Source of the DNA: Planctomycetota bacterium
GTDB lineage: Bacteria > Planctomycetota > Phycisphaerae > UBA1845 > Fen-1342
Direction of reading: 5' to 3'
NCBI GenBank assembly: GCA_030616465.1
Contig: JAUWXH010000203.1
Span: 1-5,003, forward strand
Length of the DNA: 5,003 nt
Shown: piece after piece, positions 1 through 4,900 of the stretch
How the letters are laid out: every line of letters starts with the position of its first letter
How positions within the stretch are numbered: position 1 is the first letter of the stretch
Notes under the pieces: model-generated
Told to the model about the DNA's origin: nothing
Database searches by the model: none
The model's input: the letters and a program-made list of their open reading frames with translations, nothing else
Made by a program: the position numbers and the translations under genes

Positions 1-1
1 C

Positions 2-97
2 GACTCAGGTGCCGCGTGCGCCACACTGGTCAAGACGGTCGGCAGCGACGACGCGCACATCGTCGTTATTCGTGCAACTGTTCTTCGCCCTGAATGA
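2..97 (+). CDS. Possible C-terminal fragment of an unidentified plus-strand gene
   Basis: An open frame enters from the left edge and ends at TGA 95-97, giving 31 residues that finish IVVIRATVLRPE. The pattern of alternating hydrophobic residues (HIVVIRATVL) would fit a terminal beta strand, and the first twenty codons mostly end in G or C as in the neighbouring genes. The later codons do not, and the piece is too short to assign a family. A strong hairpin begins 45 bases after the stop, as expected at the end of a gene converging on the operon. It could equally be a chance open frame. Confidence 0.3.
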   Translation, partial: DSGAACATLVKTVGSDDAHIVVIRATVLRPE

Positions 98-133
98 CGC
101 GACGCACGAGGCGGAAACGCGCCTGTCTCGCCG

Positions 134-173
134 AAAAACAACCCGCCGGCGGTTGAGGGGCCGCCGGCGGGCT
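134..173 (-). terminator. Rho-independent terminator, strongest on the minus strand, possibly bidirectional
   Basis: A perfect 11-bp GC-rich stem pairs 142-152 (CCCGCCGGCGG) with 161-171 around an 8-base loop. Read as minus-strand RNA, the stem extends by a G-U and an A-U pair (172/141, 173/140) and is followed by G then UUUUU (138-134), a textbook intrinsic terminator. On the plus strand the stem is followed only by CTTATTC, a weak U tract, but it may still act for a gene ending at 97. It is the first clear minus-strand terminator downstream of the ketosynthase stop at 785. Confidence 0.75.
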
Positions 174-183
174 TATTCGGTTC

Positions 184-225
184 GGCTGCCGTAAGCACAG
201 CCACGTTCGCTGCCTTACAGCAGCC
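184..225 (-). repeat. 12-bp inverted repeat (RNA hairpin on the minus strand)
   Basis: GGCTGCCGTAAG (184-195) pairs with CTTACAGCAGCC (214-225) across an 18-base loop. The single imperfect position (190/219) is a C-A mismatch in plus-strand RNA but a G-U wobble in minus-strand RNA. The fully paired form therefore exists only in a minus-strand transcript. It sits immediately upstream, in that direction, of the terminator at 173-134. Confidence 0.6.
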
Positions 226-245
226 TATCGTTTATCACCCTGCAC

Positions 246-261
246 TGGATCACCTCCTTTC
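246..261 (-). promoter_or_regulatory. Extended Shine-Dalgarno sequence before a six-codon ORF
   Basis: The plus strand reads TGGATCACCTCCTTTC, identical to the usual 3' end of bacterial 16S rRNA. The minus strand is therefore its perfect complement (GAAAGGAGGTGATCCA), far longer than a normal ribosome binding site. The GGAGG core (257-253) lies seven bases before GTG at 245, which opens a frame of only six codons (V-Q-G-D-K-R) ending in TAG at 227-225. The 12-bp hairpin begins at that same stop. It could be a leader-peptide signal, a ribosome-binding decoy or a chance match. The sequence alone does not decide. Confidence 0.45.
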
Positions 262-316
262 CAACGGGCCGCCTCCCGCACGGCCTCGGTGATCGCAGGC
301 CGCCGGGCTTTGCCCT

Positions 317-366
317 GTCCGCCGACCGTCACCGGCGGACCCCACGAGCGACGACTCCGCCGTCGC
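317..366. repeat. Two adjacent short inverted repeats
   Basis: GTCCGCCG (317-324) pairs with CGGCGGAC (333-340) around an 8-base loop. GCGACG (348-353) pairs with CGTCGC (361-366) around a 7-base loop. Such stems can occur by chance in GC-rich DNA. They are noted because they fall inside the candidate minus-strand transcript between the promoter-like sequence at 478-451 and the terminator at 173-134. Confidence 0.35.
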
Positions 367-450
367 CCGGCAGGCTGCCTGGCACGCCGGTCGCTCCAGC
401 CCGTTGATTTAGGAGCCGACGCGGACGGCCATGCAATCCCTGCATCTATG

Positions 451-478
451 ATTCTCGTCACAAACCGGCCCGGGTCAA
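451..478 (-). promoter_or_regulatory. Candidate sigma70-type promoter on the minus strand
   Basis: On the minus strand, TTGACC (478-473; five of six matches to TTGACA) is separated by 16 bases from GAGAAT (456-451; four of six matches to TATAAT). A transcript would begin near 444 and could run to the terminator at about 134, roughly 310 nt. The -10 element is weak and the match is by eye only. Confidence 0.3.
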
Positions 479-655
479 GAGCGCTTTGTGTTTATGGGGC
501 CGCCGCGCCTCCATGAGCGGGCTGAGGTGTATGCCGACGGCGTATTATCGGCCGATCACGATCGGGGAACACATCTGTTCCGGCGACGCTTTGGGCCGAG
601 CAGAGCGCACCATACGTGTGTCAGTGCCGTTTCCACTGGAAGGGTCTCGCGCGGG

Positions 656-719
656 ACGTAGCGGCCGACACCCCGTCGGCCGATCCCGGCGCGCCGGGAC
701 GAGGCGCAGGCCGCTACGT
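656..719. repeat. Nested palindromic element
   Basis: The outer arms ACGTAGCGGCC (656-666) and GGCCGCTACGT (709-719) are a perfect 11-bp inverted repeat. Inside are a perfect 8-bp stem, CGGCCGAC (662-669) with GTCGGCCG (675-682) and a 5-base loop, and a perfect 16-bp palindrome, TCCCGGCGCGCCGGGA (684-699). The outer arm and the 8-bp stem share 662-666, so they are alternative folds. On the plus strand the outer arm runs into TTTTT (719-723), giving terminator-like character, but no plus-strand gene precedes it. It may be a dispersed palindromic (REP/MITE-like) repeat. Copy number cannot be judged from one window. Confidence 0.6.
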
Positions 720-784
720 TTTTCAACCGGCCGAGAACTTCGGGTGCCTGCGACCGAGCCGCCCTGTGACAACGATTTGGCCCG

Positions 785-2077
785 CTATTCGCACGCCCGG
801 ACGATGAGCGCGTCATTCTGTCCACCGAAGCCGAAACTGTTGGATAGGGCAGTCCGTACGGGGACTTTGCGGGCCTGGTTGGGGACGTAGTCCAGCGGGC
901 AGTTAGGGTCGGCGTGCTGGTAGTTTATGGTTGGCGGCACGATCCCGTCGCGGATCGCCAGCACGCAGGTGATCAGCTCGACCGCGCCCGCCCCGGCGAT
1001 CAGATGACCCAGCATGCTCTTGATGCTGCTGATGGGAACCCGGCGGGCGTGGTCGCCGAAGACCACCTGAATCGCCAGCGACTCGGTCTTGTCGTTCTCT
1101 TCGGTGCCGGTGCCGTGGGCGGAGATGTAGTCGATTTCTTCCGGCTTGACGTGGGCATCGTCGAGCGCACCCTGCATTGCCGCGATCGGCCCACGACCTT
1201 CCTCGTGCATGTCGGTGACGCGGAAGGCGTCCGCCGTCGTGCCGTAGCCCAGAATCTCACCCCGGATGCGCGCCGCGCGCCGCCGGGCGTTCTCATATTC
1301 CTCGAGAATGAGAATCCCCGCCCCCTCGCCGAGCACGAACCCGTCGCGCGTGCGGTCGAAGGGGCGCGACGCCGACTCGATGCTGTCATTACGCGTGGAC
1401 AGGGCGGTCAGGCGGTTAAACCCCGTCACGCCCAGCGGGTGAATCATGCTGTGCGCCCCGCCGGAGATCATGGCGTCTGCGTCGCCGTGGCGGATCAGCG
1501 CGGCGGCCTCGCCGAGCGCTTGCGTGCTGGCGGCACAGGCGGTCAGCGTGTTGAAGTTCGGTCCGCGGGCGTTGAAGCGGTAGGCGATATGGCCGGCGGC
1601 ACAGTTGGGGTCCTGCTCAAACTCGCCCACCGCGTCGAGCCGCTCGCAGGCCACTTCGGCCCACTTCACGGTATCGAGCTGGCGGCTCTCCGGGTTCCAG
1701 CCGGCGACGGTGGCGGCCACAAAGCTCTCGAAATCGATCGGTCCCTCTCCCCCGCCCAGATACACGCCGACCATCGTCGGATCCACACCAAGCGAACCGT
1801 TCAGCCCGGCGTCCTGCCAGGCCATCTCCGCCGCTGCCAACGCGAACCCGGTGTTGCGGCTGGCACGCTTGTGATCCTCGTAGCGCTCGCCAAGAAACGA
1901 CTTCAGGTCGAAATCCTTCACCTCGGCGACGAACTGCGTGGGATAGGTACGCGCGTCGAATATGGTAGTCGGGGCCATGCCAGGGTCGCCGGCCAGCAGC
2001 CGCTGCCAAGCCGCCTCCAGCCCGACCCCCAGCGGCGTGACCCAGCCCATGCCCGTGATGACGACGCGTCGGTTCAT
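785..2077 (-). CDS. Beta-ketoacyl-ACP synthase, FabF-like, catalytically complete (KS-alpha-like)
   Basis: This 430-residue protein should catalyse decarboxylative Claisen condensation of an acyl chain with malonyl-ACP in the cytoplasm. The thiolase fold opens with RRVVITGMGWVTPLG. The nucleophile is Cys181 in TACAAS. The two histidines are His321 (HGTGT) and His358 (GHLIAGAGA), Lys353 is present, and the C terminus carries GFGGQN. The 140- and 37-residue spacings match the 163/303/340 pattern of E. coli FabF. The segment before the cysteine (about 111-160) does not resemble E. coli FabF and ends in a PNCAAGHIA motif. The start is the ATG at 2077, where the family sequence begins. An in-frame start at 2122 would add 15 residues overlapping the upstream gene. 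AGGGAAGG just before 2077 serves as ribosome binding site and abuts the previous TAG. It is the last gene of the operon, 10 bp after its degenerate paralogue. Confidence 0.93.
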   Translation of the reverse strand: MNRRVVITGMGWVTPLGVGLEAAWQRLLAGDPGMAPTTIFDARTYPTQFVAEVKDFDLKSFLGERYEDHKRASRNTGFALAAAEMAWQDAGLNGSLGVDPTMVGVYLGGGEGPIDFESFVAATVAGWNPESRQLDTVKWAEVACERLDAVGEFEQDPNCAAGHIAYRFNARGPNFNTLTACAASTQALGEAAALIRHGDADAMISGGAHSMIHPLGVTGFNRLTALSTRNDSIESASRPFDRTRDGFVLGEGAGILILEEYENARRRAARIRGEILGYGTTADAFRVTDMHEEGRGPIAAMQGALDDAHVKPEEIDYISAHGTGTEENDKTESLAIQVVFGDHARRVPISSIKSMLGHLIAGAGAVELITCVLAIRDGIVPPTINYQHADPNCPLDYVPNQARKVPVRTALSNSFGFGGQNDALIVRACE

Positions 2078-2087
2078 TCGGCCTTCC

Positions 2088-3419
2088 CTATTCGTGGAAC
2101 CGCTTGACCACCAAAGTCGCATTCTGTCCGCCGCCCAAGGCGTACGCCGCGGAGAGAACCACGTCGATCCTGGCGTCCACCGGCCCAGCGGTGACCAGCT
2201 TCAGCCCGCATTCCGGATCAATCGGCGCACTGTTGATCGCCGGCGGAACCGTGGTGTTGTACAGCGCCAGCACCGCCGCGATGAAGTCCACCGCGCCGCT
2301 GCCCGCCCCGTTGTTGCCCAGCCCGCCTTTGACGCTCAACACCGGCACCTGGGCGCGGCGCTCACCGAGCACGTCCCGGATCGCCGCCGCTTCGAGCCGA
2401 TCCCGCTCAATCAGCCCGCAGCCGGACGCGCCCACCAGATCCACCTGATCAGGGCCGACCTCGGCGTCTTTCAGCGCCTTCCGCAACGCCAACGCGAGTC
2501 CCCGCTCATCGGGCGGCAACTCACCCGGCCGGCCGGCATCACTGCTGGCCCCGGCTCCGACTATCTCGGCGTAGATCCGCGCGTCGCGCGCCAGAGCGTG
2601 CTCCAGCTCCTCCAGAACCACCAGCCCGCCACCCTCGGAAACGACCGTGCCATCGCGATCGGCCGCGAACGGGCGGCAGGCCGTCGCCGGGCTGTCATTC
2701 CGCGTGCTGAGCCGCTTCCCCAGGCACTGCCGCACCAGCGCCATCGGGTTGGTCTTGCTCTCCGCGCCGCCGCAGAGGCACACGTCCGCCGTCCCGCGCG
2801 CGATGGTGCGAAACGCCTCGCCGATGGCCAAGTGGCTGCTGGCCTCGCCGCAGGTGATCGTGTTGCTCGGCCCCTGGGCGTCGTGCACGATCGTGACGTG
2901 GCAGGCCAGCATGTTCGGCAGGAACTTGAGCAACCACAGCGGCGTGAGGTTGTTCATCCCCTCGGCCCCCCAGCGGGTCAAGCTGAATTGCCCATCCTCG
3001 ACGGCGCTGCAAAACGCCTCGGCCAGCTCCGGCAGGTCGGCGCAGATCAGCCCGGCCCCGATGTTGGCGCCGAGGCGCGTGCTGTCAACGTTGCGATCCC
3101 CCTGCACCTCCCCGCGCTCCAGAAGGCACTTGGTCCGCAGGCCCGCGTCCTGCACCGCTTGATGCGCCGCCACGACCGCTAGCACGATGTCGCGGGCCAT
3201 GATCTTGGCGGCTTTGCGATAGCTCTTGGGGACGTAGTCGGCGACCTTGATCCCGTCGATCTCCCCGCCGATCTGCGACTCGCAACGGGCCGGATCGAAC
3301 GCCTGCAGGCAGCGAATGGCGCTGCGTCCTTCGAGCAGGGCGTTCCAAAAGTCCCTCGCGCCGACCGCCAGCGGCGTGACCGGCCCCAGGCCGGTGATGA
3401 CGACCCGGCGGCGGCTCAC
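2088..3419 (-). CDS. Degenerate beta-ketoacyl synthase, chain-length-factor-like (KS-beta-like)
   Basis: This 443-residue protein has a full FabF fold: RRVVITGLGPVTPLAVG at the start, LSTRNDS and the DRDGTVVSEGGG region in the middle, ALGGGQNA at the end. The catalytic triad is lost. Aligned with its neighbour without gaps, the cysteine position is Gly191 (motif TCGEAS), the first histidine is Ser332 (ASGCG) and the second is Asn369 (GLGNNGAGSGA). Lys364 is kept, and the 141/37 spacing shows the fold is intact. In type II polyketide and aryl polyene systems such partners lack the active cysteine and pair with an active ketosynthase to set chain length. I infer the same role here. Cys190 sits one residue before the expected position, so a shifted nucleophile is not fully excluded. 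It starts at GTG 3419, overlapping the preceding stop by four bases (GTGA), with GAGGG seven bases upstream. Confidence 0.9.
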   Translation of the reverse strand: MSRRRVVITGLGPVTPLAVGARDFWNALLEGRSAIRCLQAFDPARCESQIGGEIDGIKVADYVPKSYRKAAKIMARDIVLAVVAAHQAVQDAGLRTKCLLERGEVQGDRNVDSTRLGANIGAGLICADLPELAEAFCSAVEDGQFSLTRWGAEGMNNLTPLWLLKFLPNMLACHVTIVHDAQGPSNTITCGEASSHLAIGEAFRTIARGTADVCLCGGAESKTNPMALVRQCLGKRLSTRNDSPATACRPFAADRDGTVVSEGGGLVVLEELEHALARDARIYAEIVGAGASSDAGRPGELPPDERGLALALRKALKDAEVGPDQVDLVGASGCGLIERDRLEAAAIRDVLGERRAQVPVLSVKGGLGNNGAGSGAVDFIAAVLALYNTTVPPAINSAPIDPECGLKLVTAGPVDARIDVVLSAAYALGGGQNATLVVKRFHE

Positions 3420-3904
3420 AAACTCACCCTCGCGCCCCCCTGCTCGCGGTACGTCTTCAACAAAGCCATGAACTCGTCGGTGAAGACGAAGTTCTCCTCA
3501 GGGAACTCCAGCCCGCTGATGTTCTGGTCGATGTGGGAGAACACCATGTCCACCTCACCGACCAGCTCCGCCCCGCAGAAGATCCGCCCGGAGGTCATGG
3601 CGGCCGCACCGCTCATTTGCTCGAGCGTGGCTTCGTGCCGAACCTGCTGCCCGGGCGTGACCAGACTGTAAAACACGGCCCGCTTGACCTTGGCCAGGAT
3701 CACCTTCTCCGAAAAGTTGTTGGCCTCACCGACCAGGATCCCCGCCGTCTGCGCCATCCCCTCGATCAGCAGGCTGGCCGGCATCACCGGATAGCCGGGG
3801 AAGTGATCGTGTAGGTAGTCCTCGGCGAGCGTGACGTTCTTAACCGCCACCGCCCGCCGGCCCGACTCGAACTCCTCAAACCGGTCGATCCAGATCCAGC
3901 GCAC
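3416..3904 (-). CDS. FabZ-like 3-hydroxyacyl-ACP dehydratase (second of two)
   Basis: This 162-residue single-hotdog protein is predicted to dehydrate 3-hydroxyacyl-ACP to trans-2-enoyl-ACP in the cytoplasm. The FabZ active-site block is present: His34 in HDHFPGYPVMP and Glu48 in LIEGMAQ, 14 residues apart as in FabZ. The usual MPG glycine is alanine (MPAS). The last 30 residues (GLEFPEENF onward) extend slightly beyond the FabZ core. E. coli FabZ is 151 residues. The start is GTG 3904, reading MRWIWIDRF, which matches where family homology begins. GAGG at 3914-3911 is six bases upstream and overlaps the carrier-protein stop. The gene follows the carrier protein by 8 bp and overlaps the next ketosynthase by 4 bp. 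FabA-type isomerase activity cannot be excluded, but the sequence looks like FabZ. Confidence 0.9.
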   Translation of the reverse strand: MRWIWIDRFEEFESGRRAVAVKNVTLAEDYLHDHFPGYPVMPASLLIEGMAQTAGILVGEANNFSEKVILAKVKRAVFYSLVTPGQQVRHEATLEQMSGAAAMTSGRIFCGAELVGEVDMVFSHIDQNISGLEFPEENFVFTDEFMALLKTYREQGGARVSL

Positions 3905-3912
3905 CAGGTGCC

Positions 3913-4308
3913 TCAGGCAGCATTCAATTTGGACTCGACGAAGCGGACGATCGTCCTGACCGTGAAGACGTCGGAGATCTTGTCGATGTCGGGATCGGCC
4001 TCGAACGCGGTCAGATCGGCGTGCGGCATGCTCTCCCGCAGCGCTTTCAGACCCACTTCGTTCATCTTCTTGTTCTGCACGTAATCGGGGTTGCTCAGGA
4101 TGTCGCGGGGGATCAGCTCTTCCTGCGGGATCTTGATGCCGAAGGTCTTTTCCAGCCGAAAGACAATGTCGAGGAAGTCGATCGATTCGGCTCCCAGGTC
4201 GCCGGTGAGCGTGGCATCCTCGGTGACCTCGTCTTCCTCGACGCTCAACGCTTCCACCAGCGTCTCGCGAACCTTCCCGAAAATCTCCTCTTTACTCGGC
4301 GTCGGCAT
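3913..4308 (-). CDS. Acyl carrier protein, extended form
   Basis: This 131-residue acidic protein is predicted to carry acyl chains as thioesters on 4'-phosphopantetheine. Helix I (EEIFGKVRETLVEAL), the loop and the attachment motif LGAESIDFLDIVFRLE are typical, with Ser42 as the modified serine. The common D-S-L reads E-S-I here. Standard carrier proteins are about 75-85 residues. This one has about 45 extra residues (roughly 69-114) between the helix II/loop region (FGIKIPQEEL) and a normal-looking final helix (VRTIVRFVESKL). The insert is charged, with no membrane segment. Start ATG 4308 has GGAGG at 4322-4318, nine bases upstream. Its place between two dehydratases and ahead of two ketosynthases suggests a dedicated carrier for this system rather than the housekeeping AcpP. 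Confidence 0.93.
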   Translation of the reverse strand: MPTPSKEEIFGKVRETLVEALSVEEDEVTEDATLTGDLGAESIDFLDIVFRLEKTFGIKIPQEELIPRDILSNPDYVQNKKMNEVGLKALRESMPHADLTAFEADPDIDKISDVFTVRTIVRFVESKLNAA

Positions 4309-4317
4309 AGATGCCTA

Positions 4318-4322
4318 CCTCC
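4318..4322 (-). promoter_or_regulatory. Ribosome binding site of the carrier protein
   Basis: GGAGG on the minus strand, nine bases before ATG 4308, in the 37-bp gap after the first dehydratase. It is the strongest ribosome binding site in the operon. This fits a need for more carrier protein than enzyme, though expression level is an inference. Confidence 0.6.
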
Positions 4323-4345
4323 ACTCGACAACGCGTGTTCTCGCG

Positions 4346-4885
4346 CTAGGGGCGCCCCGCCGCGCTCGCAGTCGGGCACCCCGCGCTCAACAGGCCGAAC
4401 AGCGCCCGCAGGTGGGCACGAATCTGCTCGTCCAACTCCGCCAAGGCGGGGTTCCCATCCGCCAGGTTCAGGTGCCGCAGCGTGAACTGCGCTTTGACGA
4501 TCGTGCGTCCGTCAGACGATCCGCAGGCGGCAAAGACGCTCTGTTCGTCGGTCAGCTCCTTGCAGTCCGATTCGATCGTCAACACCTGCCCCGGGACGAT
4601 GAAATTTTTATAGGTAACGTTTCGGGCCTCTTTCAGCAACACCAGGCTGGCGGCGAAATCCAGACTGGCCCGCACCAGCCACGCCGACGCCTGGACCATG
4701 GCCTCCAGCATCAATACCCCCGGCAACACAGGAAACCGGGGAAAGTGGTCGCCCAGGTACTCCTCGGCCAGCGAGAGGGCTTTGTGCGCCACGATCCGCC
4801 GCCGCGGCTGCAGCTCGCTGATTCGATCCACCAGGATGAACTTCACGTACAGACCCTGTTCGGCCACCCACCGGCCGCGTGACAC
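4346..4885 (-). CDS. FabZ-like 3-hydroxyacyl-ACP dehydratase (first of two)
   Basis: This hotdog-fold protein is predicted to dehydrate 3-hydroxyacyl-ACP. The active-site block GDHFPRFPVLPGVLMLEAMVQ holds His47 and Glu61, 14 residues apart (numbering from 4885). The common HFPG reads HFPR. The core is followed by the usual strands (VPGQVLTIES, TIVKAQFTLRHLN) and a helical tail ending in a low-complexity stretch (LSAGCPTASAAGRP). Two GTG starts are possible. The one at 4885 gives 179 residues and has GAGGGG nine bases upstream. The one at 4846 (KFILVDRI) gives 166 residues and starts exactly where homology with the second dehydratase begins, with a weaker AGGG. I give the longer form because of its ribosome binding site and operon spacing, but the shorter is quite possible. 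The two dehydratases of the operon are clearly diverged. Confidence 0.88.
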   Translation of the reverse strand: MSRGRWVAEQGLYVKFILVDRISELQPRRRIVAHKALSLAEEYLGDHFPRFPVLPGVLMLEAMVQASAWLVRASLDFAASLVLLKEARNVTYKNFIVPGQVLTIESDCKELTDEQSVFAACGSSDGRTIVKAQFTLRHLNLADGNPALAELDEQIRAHLRALFGLLSAGCPTASAAGRP

Positions 4886-4894
4886 TACACATCA

Positions 4895-4900
4895 CCCCTC
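4895..4900 (-). promoter_or_regulatory. Ribosome binding site supporting the start at 4885
   Basis: GAGGGG on the minus strand lies nine bases before GTG 4885 and overlaps the TGA (4901-4899) that would close the upstream frame (TGAGGGG). The same overlap of stop codon and ribosome binding site occurs at 3915-3911 (TGAGG) and 2090-2082 (TAGGGAAGG) in this operon. This supports both the start and the reality of the upstream gene end. Confidence 0.45.

Larger units (their letters stand above)
172..784. other. Gene-poor stretch with structured DNA
   Basis: No reading frame here has recognisable protein character. The open frames that exist are arginine/proline/glycine-rich translations of GC-rich DNA with no conserved motif. 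The stretch contains a hairpin (184-225), an extended Shine-Dalgarno-like sequence (246-261), several shorter inverted repeats between 317 and 366, a candidate minus-strand promoter (451-478) and a nested palindrome (656-719). It may be the 3' untranslated region of the fatty-acid operon, a separate small transcription unit, or both. Confidence 0.6.

Noticed and set aside
184..261. Decayed 3' end of a 16S rRNA gene on the plus strand
   Set aside because: The last 16 bases match the 16S tail and a CCTGC lies just before, but there is no ACACACCGCCCGTCA-type sequence, no helix 44/45 continuity and no spacer or tRNA after it. A minus-strand ribosome-binding sequence explains it more simply.
225..461. 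A 78-codon minus-strand frame as a protein gene
   Set aside because: The translation is low-complexity Arg/Pro/Gly with no motif. It reads through the extended ribosome binding site and short inverted repeats, and no good ribosome binding site precedes its start.
486..890. A 134-codon plus-strand frame, and minus-strand frames at 545-772 and 556-825
   Set aside because: They run through the nested palindrome. The translated Arg/Gly/Pro-rich sequence reflects that repeat, and the first overlaps the end of the ketosynthase gene.
914..2107. A 397-codon plus-strand open frame opposite the active ketosynthase, and similar long frames at 1962-3182 and 4091-4882
   Set aside because: They lie antisense to clearly conserved enzymes. 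Their translations are rich in Arg, His, Gly and Pro without domain character, as expected from high third-position GC on the other strand.
785..4885. Naming the operon a ladderane or aryl polyene cluster
   Set aside because: Paired ketosynthases, a dedicated carrier and dehydratases occur in several pathways. None of the diagnostic partner genes is present in the window.
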